Assembly (NCBI GenBank): GCA_023146135.1
Contig: JAGLCR010000040.1
Location: forward strand, 1-53,292
Length of the DNA: 53,292 bases
Direction of reading: 5' to 3'
Source: Bacteroidales bacterium
GTDB lineage: Bacteria > Bacteroidota > Bacteroidia > Bacteroidales > UBA1556
Translations under genes and position numbers: made by a program
The notes under the pieces: model-generated
The model's database searches: none
What the model saw: only the letters and a program-made list of their open reading frames with translations
Told to the model about the DNA's origin: nothing
Part shown: piece by piece, positions 44,523-53,292 of the stretch
Position numbering within the stretch: position 1 is the first letter of the stretch
Layout of the letters: every line of letters begins with the position of its first letter

Positions 44523-45899
44523 TTATTCAGCATCCAATTCAGCCTTTATCTTTTTGTAACCTTCCATATTTTTTGTTTGCATATATGCAGTACGAAGCAT
44601 TACCATAGTACTATGGTCTTTTGGTTCGATAGTATGTGCTTGTTCTAATGCTGGTACAGCAGCCTTAAAATCTTCCAATGCTGCAGCTTTTAATGCATCA
44701 TACTTTTTAGTCTCACTCATTGGTAAATTACCTGCTTCGCTTAATTTATCAGCTGCACGGTTATAATACATTGCAGACATATTAAAAGCTGCATTAAAAT
44801 AATCAGGCTTTATCTCCAAAGCTTGTTTATAAGCAGCAACACTAGCTTCGAACGAACTGTTTTTTACTTCGTCACTTAGTGTGCTATCTTTGGCCATTTT
44901 ATCATAATTAACACCAATGGCATATTGCAATTGAGAGTTAGTTGGATCCTTTTTTGCAGCCTCATTTAAGAGTTCGTTAGCCTTTTGAGATTCTCCTTTA
45001 TGCATGTATATATTTGCTTGAGTAATAAGCAAATCTAAATCACCAGGTACAACCTCTAAACCTTTTTTTGTTGTTGCCAATGCATTTTCAGTATCATCAC
45101 TTTTAAGATATAGATTAGCTAAGTTTATATAAATATTACGATTTTTCATCTTAGGTCCAACTGATGCTTGGTAATATTTAATAGCTTTAGCAGTATCTCC
45201 AAGGTACTGAGCTGCAAAACCAGCTGAATAATAAATAGTGGTTAAACCTTCCATATTTGACTCCTTGAATATGGGCATTGCCTTTTCAAAGTTATCAAGC
45301 GCAATTTGGTGTTTACCGTCTTGCAAAGCATTTGAGGCATAAAATGAATAGATTTTGCCTATAGTTTTAATTCCAGCCAAAGGACTGCCTGGCGATAGTT
45401 CCGGTTTAGTATAATCAGACTCAATCTCAATACATTTTAGATAAGAATCATGAGCTACACTTAATAAATTACCATCATCTAATTTACTAAAGGTTTCTTT
45501 CATTGGAAACTCTACATGATCCACGCTGTCATTAGCAAAATAAATTACCAATTCATACATATAACTATACTTCTCACCTTTTGGAAGTTTTTTATATCGT
45601 CGCGTAGATAAAGGCTCACCAAGAAATCCTTTCACTTCTGTTGAACTTAAGCCCTTTGTGACATTGTCAATCATGTGAGCTCCAAGATACAATTGTAAAT
45701 AGGTGTTTCCACGAAAAAACCAGGTTCTAGCGTCATCTTTAGTTCCATCATATTTTATAGCAGCATCAATTTCTACCTTTGCTTTCTCTGGTTGCTCATC
45801 GCGTAAATATTGATATGCAGAATTAACCTTAGTTCCCTGAGCAAATGCAGTACTAACTGCAAAACTCAAAATCATAATTACTATTATTACTCTTTTCAT
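44523..45899 (-). CDS. Exported tetratricopeptide-repeat protein
   Basis: A 458-residue protein with signal peptide MKRVIIVIMILSFAVSTAFA, then TPR repeats from the first turn (VNSAYQYLRDEQPEKAKVEI) to the end. Clear units include AIKYYQASVGPKMKNRNIYI, NLANLYLKSDDTENALATTK and AYKQALEIKPDYFNAAFNMS. The run of repeats is interrupted at about 78-135 by a segment with GLSSTEVKGFLGEPLSTRRY and YELVIYFANDSVDHVEF, resembling a BamE/SmpA-type fold. It should be a periplasmic scaffold. It lies 56 bp downstream of gyrA on the same strand and may be cotranscribed. Confidence 0.82.
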   Translation of the reverse strand: MKRVIIVIMILSFAVSTAFAQGTKVNSAYQYLRDEQPEKAKVEIDAAIKYDGTKDDARTWFFRGNTYLQLYLGAHMIDNVTKGLSSTEVKGFLGEPLSTRRYKKLPKGEKYSYMYELVIYFANDSVDHVEFPMKETFSKLDDGNLLSVAHDSYLKCIEIESDYTKPELSPGSPLAGIKTIGKIYSFYASNALQDGKHQIALDNFEKAMPIFKESNMEGLTTIYYSAGFAAQYLGDTAKAIKYYQASVGPKMKNRNIYINLANLYLKSDDTENALATTKKGLEVVPGDLDLLITQANIYMHKGESQKANELLNEAAKKDPTNSQLQYAIGVNYDKMAKDSTLSDEVKNSSFEASVAAYKQALEIKPDYFNAAFNMSAMYYNRAADKLSEAGNLPMSETKKYDALKAAALEDFKAAVPALEQAHTIEPKDHSTMVMLRTAYMQTKNMEGYKKIKAELDAE

Positions 45900-45955
45900 G
45901 TTATTGTATTTTAATTATATTTTTTGCTTTAATATCAAATTTCTAGCCAATAATA

Positions 45956-48559
45956 CTAATCATTAGTATCACCTTGGTCATCAACTTGTTCGTCGGTATT
46001 ATTAGGCTTTGTTTCATCAATAGCACCTTCAATAGCTTCGCTTCCCTCCTGCTCTTCTTCATCCTCTTCTAACATACGAACTTTTGCTACTGCAGCGATT
46101 TTATCTTTTTCTTGAAGCTTAATAAGTCGAACTCCCTGAGTTGCTCGTCCCATAACACGCATATCCGAAACTGCCATGCGAATGGTAATACCACTCTTAT
46201 TCATAATCATTAGCTCATCACCATCAATTACATCTTTTATTGCAATAAGTTGACCTGTTTTGTCTGAAACATTAATGGTTTTAACACCTTTTCCGCCACG
46301 ATTAGTAATACGATAATCATCAACATCAGAACGTTTGCCATAGCCATTTTCAGAAACAACTAAGATATTACTTCCTTCTTCACCACCGCAAATACAAACC
46401 ATTCCGATAACTTCATCTTTTTCGTTTGCTAATGTAACACCACGAACTCCTGCTGCATTTCTACCCATTGGTCGAACTTTAGATTCAGGGAATCGAATTG
46501 CTCTACCAGAGCGTAAAGCCATCATTATATCACTGCTGCCATTGGTTAATTTAGCTTCTAATAGCTGATCACCTTCACGTATAGTTACTGCATTAATACC
46601 ATTTTGACGAGGTCGAGAATAAGCTTCAAGAGTGGTTTTCTTTATTACACCATTCTTTGTACAAAGCACAATGTAATTGTTCTCGATATATTCTTGATCT
46701 TTCAAATTCTTAACATTAATAAATGCTCGAATTTTATCGTTAGGCTCAATACTTATCATATTTTGAATGGCACGACCTTTCGATGTTTTGCTTCCTTCAG
46801 GTATTTCATAAACACGCATCCAGAACACTTTACCCTTTTCAGTGAAGAATAACATATTGTTGTGGTTAGTAGCCACAAATAAGTATTCTATAAAGTCTTC
46901 GCTACGTGAATTTGATCCTCTTGATCCTCGTCCTCCCCTATTTTGAATTCGATATTCAGTTAAAGGAGTACGTTTGATATATCCTAGGTGTGAAATAGTT
47001 ATCACCACTTCTTCGTCAGGAATAGTATCTTCAATACGGAAATCTTCAGCCGAATATTCAATACTACTATAGCGATCATCACCATACTTTTCTAAAATCT
47101 CATTAAGCTCTTCTTTAATAATTTCCATTCGCAAATCCTTGCTCGCTAAAATCTCTTTCAAGTGCTCAATTAATTTCATCAACTCTTCATACTCTTTCTT
47201 AACTTTATCAACTTCCATTCCGGTAAGTTTGATTAAGCGAATATCTAGCACTGCGCGAGCTTGGAGCTCACTTAAGTTGAAAGTGGCCATTAAGCCATTT
47301 CGTGCTTCCTCAGGAGTTTTTGATGCACGAATTAGTTTTATTACTTCATCAAGATTATTCAATGCAATGATTAATCCTTCAAGAATATGAGCTTTTTTCT
47401 CTGCTTCTTTTAACTCGTATTGTGTACGTCGCACCACTACTTCATGGCGATGTTCAACAAAATGATGAATAATATCATAAAGGTTAAGCATCATTGGACG
47501 CCCTTTTACCAAAGCAATATTATTAATACTAAATGAAGATTGTAATGATGTATACTGATATAGTTTGTTTAGCACTACATTAGTAACAGCATCCTTACGC
47601 AATTCGTAAACAATACGTATTCCATTTCTATCCGATTCGTCACGGATATCAGCAATACCTTCAATTTTTTTAGAATTAACCAAGTCGGCAGTTTTTCTAA
47701 TCAACTCCGACTTATTTATTTGATAAGGAATTGAAGTGGCAATAATTTTTTCGCGACGACCATTCACTCCTTCTTCAATATATGTTTCACCACGCATCAC
47801 CACACGACCACGTCCTGTTTCAAATGCTTGTCGTACTCCTTCATAGCCATATATAATTCCACCAGTTGGAAAGTCAGGAGCTTTTATATACTCCATCAAT
47901 TCTGGAATGGTAATATCGGTATTCTCAATATAAGCCATACAACCATTAATCACCTCAGTAAGATTATGTGGTGCCATATTAGTAGCCATACCTACAGCAA
48001 TACCTGAAGCTCCATTAATAAGTAAATTTGGAACACGAGTTGGTAATACGGTGGGCTCTTTTAAAGAATCGTCAAAATTTAATTGAAAATCAACGGTTTC
48101 TTTATCCAAGTCGATTAGCATATCTTCAGCAATCTTTCGTAATCGAGCCTCGGTATAACGCATCGCAGCAGGACTGTCACCATCAATTGATCCAAAGTTA
48201 CCCTGACCATCAACTAAGGGATAACGTAACGACCAATCTTGAGCCATTCGTACCATAGCATCATACACAGAAGAATCACCATGTGGGTGATACTTACCTA
48301 AAACTTCTCCTACAATTCTGGCTGATTTTTTATATGGTCGATTAGAAAGAACTCCTAAATCAAGCATTCCATATAAAACGCGACGGTGAACTGGTTTTAA
48401 TCCATCTCTAACATCTGGAAGCGCTCGTGACACAATTACTGACATGGAATAATCGATATAAGCAGACTTCATCTGATTCTCGATATTTATCTTTACAATC
48501 CTACCATGATTGTGTTCACTGCCACCTTCTTCTACAATGTTTTCTCCTTCTTCATTCAT
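45956..48559 (-). CDS. gyrA: DNA gyrase subunit A
   Basis: An 867-residue type IIA topoisomerase subunit that cleaves and rejoins DNA during negative supercoiling. The catalytic tyrosine is Y135 ([10 protein letters not shown]). The quinolone-determining region reads [15 protein letters not shown]96 and D100 correspond to E. coli S83 and D87, so the two common resistance sites are wild type. The GyrA box is represented by [10 protein letters not shown] (~532-541), and six beta-pinwheel blades follow ([14 protein letters not shown] … [14 protein letters not shown]). The tail is acidic, as usual. gyrA and not parC is supported by the GyrA-box-like motif and the acidic tail. It is divergent from clpC. 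Confidence 0.95.
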   Translation of the reverse strand: MNEEGENIVEEGGSEHNHGRIVKINIENQMKSAYIDYSMSVIVSRALPDVRDGLKPVHRRVLYGMLDLGVLSNRPYKKSARIVGEVLGKYHPHGDSSVYDAMVRMAQDWSLRYPLVDGQGNFGSIDGDSPAAMRYTEARLRKIAEDMLIDLDKETVDFQLNFDDSLKEPTVLPTRVPNLLINGASGIAVGMATNMAPHNLTEVINGCMAYIENTDITIPELMEYIKAPDFPTGGIIYGYEGVRQAFETGRGRVVMRGETYIEEGVNGRREKIIATSIPYQINKSELIRKTADLVNSKKIEGIADIRDESDRNGIRIVYELRKDAVTNVVLNKLYQYTSLQSSFSINNIALVKGRPMMLNLYDIIHHFVEHRHEVVVRRTQYELKEAEKKAHILEGLIIALNNLDEVIKLIRASKTPEEARNGLMATFNLSELQARAVLDIRLIKLTGMEVDKVKKEYEELMKLIEHLKEILASKDLRMEIIKEELNEILEKYGDDRYSSIEYSAEDFRIEDTIPDEEVVITISHLGYIKRTPLTEYRIQNRGGRGSRGSNSRSEDFIEYLFVATNHNNMLFFTEKGKVFWMRVYEIPEGSKTSKGRAIQNMISIEPNDKIRAFINVKNLKDQEYIENNYIVLCTKNGVIKKTTLEAYSRPRQNGINAVTIREGDQLLEAKLTNGSSDIMMALRSGRAIRFPESKVRPMGRNAAGVRGVTLANEKDEVIGMVCICGGEEGSNILVVSENGYGKRSDVDDYRITNRGGKGVKTINVSDKTGQLIAIKDVIDGDELMIMNKSGITIRMAVSDMRVMGRATQGVRLIKLQEKDKIAAVAKVRMLEEDEEEQEGSEAIEGAIDETKPNNTDEQVDDQGDTND

Positions 48560-48894
48560 ATTATTATTTTATACTTTTGTTTTGTATATTTCAAATCAAT
48601 ATTTACTGCGTGTAATGCATTGAAAATTAATTAAATATGCATCTACTTTATGCAGTAAATTTAATGTACGAATGTAGGTAAAAAACTTCAATTTTTATCA
48701 TGTAAAAAGCAATTTTATTACTAACATATTTCTGTTGATAAATGCTATCGATTTACCCTTCATATTTTAGCCTATAATCATATTTTTGAGTATAGTTAAT
48801 ATTGTTTAATTAACGTGCTTAAAACACTTATTAGGTATTAACATTTACCAATGCTTTTAAGCGTATTTTTGCAACGAATTTATAAAGGATAATT
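48560..48894. promoter_or_regulatory. Divergent gyrA-clpC intergenic region with clpC promoter
   Basis: A 335-bp AT-rich gap without a gene. TATTTTTG at 48864-48871 fits TAnnTTTG and lies 23 nt before the clpC start. AAAGGA at 48884-48889 could assist ribosome binding. No CtsR- or CIRCE-type operator is visible. The gyrA promoter must lie on the left side, but I cannot point to a convincing -7 element there. Confidence 0.5.
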
Positions 48895-51447
48895 ATGGAA
48901 GCTAAATTTTCACCAAGAGTAAAAAGTGTATTAAATTATAGTCGTGAAGAAGCTATTCGACTTGGTAATGATTATATTGGTGTAGAACACTTTCTCTTAG
49001 GAATTATAAGAGATGGGGAAGGAAAAGCAGTCGATATTTTATCAAAATACAGTATTGATTTCAAATTGGTACGAGAGAAAATAGAATCGGCAATTAAGAG
49101 TGATGATGAGATGCAAGAGGATGCTGATATTAACTTAATCAAGCAGGCAGAAAAGTGTTTAAAAAGGACTTATTTGGAAGCAAAGATTTTTAAGAATCAA
49201 TTAATAGGGACGGAACATTTACTATTGGCTATTTTACGAGACCAAGACAATATTGCAACTCAATCTATAGAACAATATGGCGTTAATTACCAAATTGCTG
49301 CTGATAGCCTTCGTGCTATGATATCGTCAGAGGTGCGTGGAAAGAGCGAAGGGTTTCAAGAACCTCAAGCCACCTCCCCACCCGATGAGCCTGTAGGTCA
49401 CCACGATCCTGAAGAATTGCCATATGAAAAAGGAAGTCGAACTAGAGTTGGTGATGCAAAAACTAAAACCCCGGTGCTTGATAATTTTGGTCGTGATTTA
49501 ACAAAAATGGCTGAAGATAATAAACTTGACCCCGTAGTAGGTAGAGAAAAAGAGCTGGAACGCATTGCACAAATTCTTAGTCGTAGAAAAAAGAATAACC
49601 CCATTTTAATTGGTGAGCCTGGTGTTGGTAAATCTGCCATTGCTGAAGGATTAGCATTAAGAATAATACAGCGAAAAGTTTCTCGAGCATTGTTTAATAA
49701 AAGAGTAGTTAGCTTGGATGTGGCTTCATTAGTAGCGGGCACGAAATATCGTGGTCAGTTTGAAGAGCGTATGAAGGCTTTAATTAATGAATTGGAGAAA
49801 AACGACGATATCATTATTTTTATTGATGAAATACATACCATGGTTGGTGCCGGTGGAGCTTCTGGTTCGCTAGACGCCTCAAATATGTTTAAGCCAGCAT
49901 TGGCTCGTGGAGAAATTCAATGCATTGGAGCTACCACCTTAGATGAATATCGACAAACCATTGAAAAAGATGGCGCATTGGAACGTCGTTTTCAAAAGAT
50001 TTTAGTGGAGCCAACAGATGACGAAGAAACCATAGAAATACTTAATAATATCAAAGGTCGCTATGAAGATCATCATTTAGTTACTTACACTGATGATGCA
50101 ATTAAAGCTTGTGTTAGTTTGACACAGAGGTATATAAGCGATAGGTTTTTGCCAGACAAAGCTATTGATGCTTTAGATGAATCTGGTTCAAGAGTGCATA
50201 TTACTCATATTGATGTTCCCAAGAGAATAGTTGAAATAGAAGAGTTGATAGAGGAAACTCGTGAGAGTAAGTTGAAGTCAATTAAGCAACAACGATATGA
50301 GGAAGCTGCAGAATTTCGTGATAAAGAACAGCACTTGCAGCAAGAGTTGGTTGATGCTAAGCATGATTGGGAAGAAGAGTCAAAGGTTCATCGCGAGACG
50401 GTAAGTGAAGAAAATGTAGCTGAAGTAGTCGCTATGATGACGGGAGTTCCTGTGCAACGAATTGCACAAAATGAGGGTGCTCGTCTTATGAATATGAGTG
50501 AAGATCTGGAGAAATCAATTATTGGTCAGAATGAAGCTATTGTAAAGGTAGTAAAAGCTATTCGACGTAATCGTGCAGGATTAAAAGATCCTAATAAACC
50601 CATTGGTTCATTTATCTTTTTAGGCCCCACTGGCGTAGGAAAAACTCATTTGGCCAAAGTGCTTTCAAGGTACCTATTCGATTCTGATGATGCTTTGATT
50701 CGTATAGATATGAGCGAATACATGGAAAAGTTTGCGGTATCTCGTTTAGTTGGAGCTCCTCCAGGATATGTTGGTTATGAAGAAGGTGGTCAATTGAGTG
50801 AAAAGGTTCGCCGTAAACCATATTCTGTTATCCTTTTAGATGAAATTGAAAAAGCACACCCTGATGTTTTTCATTTGCTCCTACAAGTTTTGGATGATGG
50901 CATACTTACGGATAGCTATGGACGAAAAATTGATTTTAAAAATACCATTATCATTATGACTTCTAATATTGGCTCTCGTCAATTAAAGGACTTTGGTACA
51001 GGTGTTGGTTTTAGCACTTCTAGTCGTAAAGCGGCACGTGTTAGCGATTCTCGTTCTATAATAAACAACGCCTTGAAAAAAGCATTTGCCCCTGAGTTTC
51101 TAAACCGTATTGACGATGTAGTGATGTTTGATCCATTGGAACGTGGAGATATTCATAAAATAATTGATATTGAACTTCAAGGGCTTTATAAACGAATTGT
51201 GGATCTTGGTTATACGATGAAAGTATCGGCTAAAGCAAAAGATTTTATCGTAGAAAAAGGTTGGGATGCGCAATTTGGTGCTCGACCATTGAAGCGTGCA
51301 ATTCAGAAGTATATTGAAGATGAGTTGGCTGAGGAAATTATTAAGGTCAACCTAGCTGAAGGTGATGTGATTCAAATTGATTTTGATGCGAAGAAGGAAA
51401 AAATTAAAATTAAGATTAAAAAACCTCGAGCTAAAAAGAAAAAATAG
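48895..51447 (+). CDS. clpC: ATP-dependent Clp protease ATP-binding subunit ClpC
   Basis: An 850-residue Hsp100 unfoldase that feeds substrates to ClpP. Two N-terminal Clp repeats (1-145) are followed by AAA-1 with Walker A GEPGVGKSA (240-248) and IIFIDEIHTMVG. A middle domain with a UVR-type segment (KSIKQQRYEEAAEFRDKEQH) distinguishes ClpC from ClpA and ClpB. AAA-2 has Walker A GPTGVGKTH (~578-586) and VILLDEIEKAHPD. The ClpP-binding loop is probably GTGVGFSTSS. The C-terminus is Lys-rich. Located divergent from gyrA. It may carry general proteolysis and stress roles; no adaptor gene is adjacent. Confidence 0.95.
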   Translation: MEAKFSPRVKSVLNYSREEAIRLGNDYIGVEHFLLGIIRDGEGKAVDILSKYSIDFKLVREKIESAIKSDDEMQEDADINLIKQAEKCLKRTYLEAKIFKNQLIGTEHLLLAILRDQDNIATQSIEQYGVNYQIAADSLRAMISSEVRGKSEGFQEPQATSPPDEPVGHHDPEELPYEKGSRTRVGDAKTKTPVLDNFGRDLTKMAEDNKLDPVVGREKELERIAQILSRRKKNNPILIGEPGVGKSAIAEGLALRIIQRKVSRALFNKRVVSLDVASLVAGTKYRGQFEERMKALINELEKNDDIIIFIDEIHTMVGAGGASGSLDASNMFKPALARGEIQCIGATTLDEYRQTIEKDGALERRFQKILVEPTDDEETIEILNNIKGRYEDHHLVTYTDDAIKACVSLTQRYISDRFLPDKAIDALDESGSRVHITHIDVPKRIVEIEELIEETRESKLKSIKQQRYEEAAEFRDKEQHLQQELVDAKHDWEEESKVHRETVSEENVAEVVAMMTGVPVQRIAQNEGARLMNMSEDLEKSIIGQNEAIVKVVKAIRRNRAGLKDPNKPIGSFIFLGPTGVGKTHLAKVLSRYLFDSDDALIRIDMSEYMEKFAVSRLVGAPPGYVGYEEGGQLSEKVRRKPYSVILLDEIEKAHPDVFHLLLQVLDDGILTDSYGRKIDFKNTIIIMTSNIGSRQLKDFGTGVGFSTSSRKAARVSDSRSIINNALKKAFAPEFLNRIDDVVMFDPLERGDIHKIIDIELQGLYKRIVDLGYTMKVSAKAKDFIVEKGWDAQFGARPLKRAIQKYIEDELAEEIIKVNLAEGDVIQIDFDAKKEKIKIKIKKPRAKKKK

Positions 51448-51471
51448 CCTTACGATTGAAGGTTCTAAGTG

Positions 51472-51500
51472 AAGTGAGTCAGATGGCTCACTTTTTTTTG
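51472..51500 (+). terminator. clpC terminator
   Basis: AAGTGAGTC and GGCTCACTT form a 9-bp stem (one G-U pair) with an AGAT loop and a following T-run, 25 nt after the clpC stop. Confidence 0.85.
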
Positions 51501-51546
51501 TTTCTAGTAATTGATTAGGCTGATAAAATTAATTACAAATTAAGTA

Positions 51547-52299
51547 TTAACTTACAAGTTTAGTAATAATCTTATTTAAAACATCTGTGGCTTTGCCTTT
51601 TAAGAAAACGTCTGTTATTTGAGATGTAAAACTCGATTCTGTAATATTTATTTCAATAATTTTCGCACCATTTTGTTTTGCTAAGAATGGAATCTGGCTA
51701 GCGGGCATGATCTCACCTGTGGTACCAATAAGAATGAATACATCAGCATTCTTGGCCGCTTGAATAGAGGCTTCATAGGCATCCGCAGGGATTCCTTCAC
51801 CAAAAAAGATAAAGTCGGGTTTAAGAAGCCCATTACATTTGGTCTTTAAGCAATGAGGAGATTCTTCTGTTAATACTAATTCATTTCGTAAGATTATGGA
51901 ACCACAATCCATGCAAACAAATTTTTGTGAATTTCCATGAAATTCATATACTTTTTTACTTCCCGCTTCTTGGTGTAGATTGTCAATATTCTGAGTAATA
52001 ATTTCTATTAAACTCCCCTCCTGCTCCATTTTTGCTAAATCTAGATGAGCATCATTGGGTATTGCTGAGCCAAAGAAATCAAAAAATAGTTTCTTTATTA
52101 CAGGCCACGATTTATTTGAATATCGTTTATAATAATCTAAATCAAGAATAATAGGATCGTACTTACTCCATAAACCACCTGGACCACGAAATGGAGGAAT
52201 ACCACTTTCAACTGAAATGCCTGCTCCTGTAAAAGCTACAGTATGCTTTGCTGTATTTAAAATTTCAATAGCTTGTTCCAGTTTGTGTTTTTCTTCCAT
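51547..52299 (-). CDS. NAD-dependent protein deacylase (sirtuin)
   Basis: A 250-residue Sir2-family enzyme that removes acyl groups from lysine using NAD+. The NAD motifs GAGISVESGIPPFRG (25-39) and TQNIDNLHQEAG (102-113), catalytic H121 (EFHG) and the zinc site C129, C132, C150, C155 (CMDC … HCLKTKC) are all present. PDFIFFGEGIP and LIGTTGEIMPAS complete the fold. The Tyr/Arg pair of CobB/SIRT5-type desuccinylases is not evident, so acetyl-lysine is the simplest substrate guess. It lies 15 bp after the upstream (minus-strand) sulfatase-like gene, so the two may be cotranscribed. Confidence 0.9.
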   Translation of the reverse strand: MEEKHKLEQAIEILNTAKHTVAFTGAGISVESGIPPFRGPGGLWSKYDPIILDLDYYKRYSNKSWPVIKKLFFDFFGSAIPNDAHLDLAKMEQEGSLIEIITQNIDNLHQEAGSKKVYEFHGNSQKFVCMDCGSIILRNELVLTEESPHCLKTKCNGLLKPDFIFFGEGIPADAYEASIQAAKNADVFILIGTTGEIMPASQIPFLAKQNGAKIIEINITESSFTSQITDVFLKGKATDVLNKIITKLVS

Positions 52300-52314
52300 G
52301 TCATGTAAATATAT

Positions 52315-53292
52315 TTATTGATAAATAGAAAGTTTGAAATTTGAGTAAAAGATATCAAGCTTATGCGAGTTATAAAGATAAACTTTGATAATAGTTTTAT
52401 CTGTTATTGGTATCTTTGATAGATCCATTATATCCGAAACACTTAAATTAAGTAAAGTGTTTGGAGTAAGATCCTTATCGGTTAAAAAGCTCAACTCCTT
52501 TGAGTCATAGAATATCTTTTCTTTTTGTCCTGGATTTTCAACAGATACAATCAAAAGAGGTAAGTCATCATAATGCGCTTCGGGTATTTTAAGCTTAAAA
52601 GAAATATTAAACTTTATAAGGCTGCTATCATTAGAAAATACGTATTTAGTCCCAAAAGGAAATGTCTCATCCGTTAATCGAGCTGTCGTATCAACAAAGC
52701 TATATAATAAACTATCGAACCTAAATTCACTTTCATACAATGTGTCAGGGATTATTTTATCATCAAAACACACATATTGATTTATCATCTTAAACTCTGT
52801 AAGCAAGCTGTTCATCAATGTTTTAACCGAGTCATTTGTAATAGAATCGAGATCTAATTCAGGGCCTGATAGTTTATATAAATCACCTCCATTCAAATAG
52901 TAATTATTGTGAATAATATCAATAATCTCTTTATTACCATAAATAAATGGGTAGGTATTTTTATTTCTGAACGCTTTTACTGTATCCATGTCATTGGCCA
53001 TCCAGCTAACATACTTTGGTGCTTCTACTCCATAATTTTTAGCTAAGTAATTGATGATAGTTGGCGTTATTTCAGCCTGTAACACCACCGATTTAAAGCT
53101 TACAGGTTTTTTTATTAATGGAGAGAAAATGACTAATGGCACTCGAAAATGATTTGCTGGGTTTTTTGGTTCGTAATATCCCTGATGATCACCAGTAATA
53201 ATAAAAATAGTATTTTCATACTCTGGACGTTTTTTATATTCATCCATAAACCATTTTAACTCATTATCAAAGGACATGAAAGAAGCAAACAT
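52315..53292 (-). CDS. Sulfatase / LTA-synthase-like protein, 3' part (cut by window edge)
   Basis: The frame runs off the right edge, so only the C-terminal 325 or so residues are seen and the M at the edge is probably internal. NTIFIITGDHQGYYEP and HFRVPLVIFSP are the second metal-binding block (D-H) and the following strand of the alkaline-phosphatase superfamily, as in LTA synthase or phosphoethanolamine-transferase-like enzymes. The arrangement LKWFMDEYKKRPEYENTIFI suits the LTA-synthase/sulfatase group. About 180 further residues of no known domain follow. N-terminal membrane helices would lie outside the window. The substrate is unknown. Confidence 0.75.
   Translation of the reverse strand: MFASFMSFDNELKWFMDEYKKRPEYENTIFIITGDHQGYYEPKNPANHFRVPLVIFSPLIKKPVSFKSVVLQAEITPTIINYLAKNYGVEAPKYVSWMANDMDTVKAFRNKNTYPFIYGNKEIIDIIHNNYYLNGGDLYKLSGPELDLDSITNDSVKTLMNSLLTEFKMINQYVCFDDKIIPDTLYESEFRFDSLLYSFVDTTARLTDETFPFGTKYVFSNDSSLIKFNISFKLKIPEAHYDDLPLLIVSVENPGQKEKIFYDSKELSFLTDKDLTPNTLLNLSVSDIMDLSKIPITDKTIIKVYLYNSHKLDIFYSNFKLSIYQ

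Noticed and set aside
48266-48310. Quinolone resistance in gyrA
   Set aside because: S96 and D100 (E. coli S83 and D87) are both the sensitive residues.

Overview
The window looks like chromosomal DNA of a member of the phylum Bacteroidota. The evidence is low GC, TAnnTTTG-type promoter motifs in place of a classical -10/-35, few clear Shine-Dalgarno sites, three proteins typical of type IX secretion cargo (two ending in T9SS sorting domains), Bacteroidota-type families (DUF1641, DUF4293, long phenylalanine hydroxylase, TonB-like periplasmic protein), and a glycogen synthase/phosphorylase fusion. Family or genus cannot be fixed from the sequence alone.

Left part, about 1-6,716: a decayed, mosaic accessory region. 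It holds a lipoprotein gene flanked by two 126-bp direct repeats that each encode the C-terminus of a RadA/RecA-like ATPase, a 5'-truncated beta-helix surface protein, a T9SS cargo protein, small gene remnants, and a tyrosine integrase. The integrase gene starts about 230 bp from what looks like the 3' end of a tRNA-Asp gene plus its terminator. I read this as one end of an integrated element whose other end lies left of the window.

6,799-10,590 encodes the most unusual protein here. It is a type IIG-like restriction-modification enzyme (nuclease, N6-adenine methylase and target-recognition regions). Its methylase domain is interrupted in frame by a Y1/HUH transposase domain of the REP-associated (RAYT) type, and that insert itself contains a GC-rich 42-bp tandem repeat ending in a perfect 22-bp palindrome. 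After it comes a DEAD-box RNA helicase.

13,386-24,730 is a glycogen/alpha-glucan locus: debranching enzyme, GT4 glycosyltransferase, GH57 amylase or glucanotransferase (with a C-terminal tail resembling FliG_C), a predicted outer-membrane protein, a glycogen synthase-phosphorylase fusion, then two paralogous lipoproteins.

25,095-28,576 is a sulfide-oxidation/sulfur-relay locus: a Crp/Fnr regulator divergent from sqr-like, DUF1641, DsrC/TusE-like and DsrE-like genes. It is bordered on the left by a partial copy of the fabG promoter and an inverted-repeat element. fabG, an MscS channel, a 24-bp tandem repeat, a metallo-hydrolase, an ABC transporter and DUF4293 follow.

34,730-38,831 is a likely tetrahydrobiopterin-phenylalanine hydroxylase operon: nitroreductase (possible dihydropteridine reductase), MdaB-like quinone reductase, a 6-pyruvoyl-tetrahydropterin synthase with animal-type active-site spacing, aromatic amino acid hydroxylase and a sepiapterin-reductase-like SDR. 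The right end carries a CotH/lamin-tail T9SS protein, a DUF2130 protein, a TPR protein downstream of gyrA, divergent clpC, a sirtuin, and the 3' part of a sulfatase/LTA-synthase-like gene cut by the window edge.
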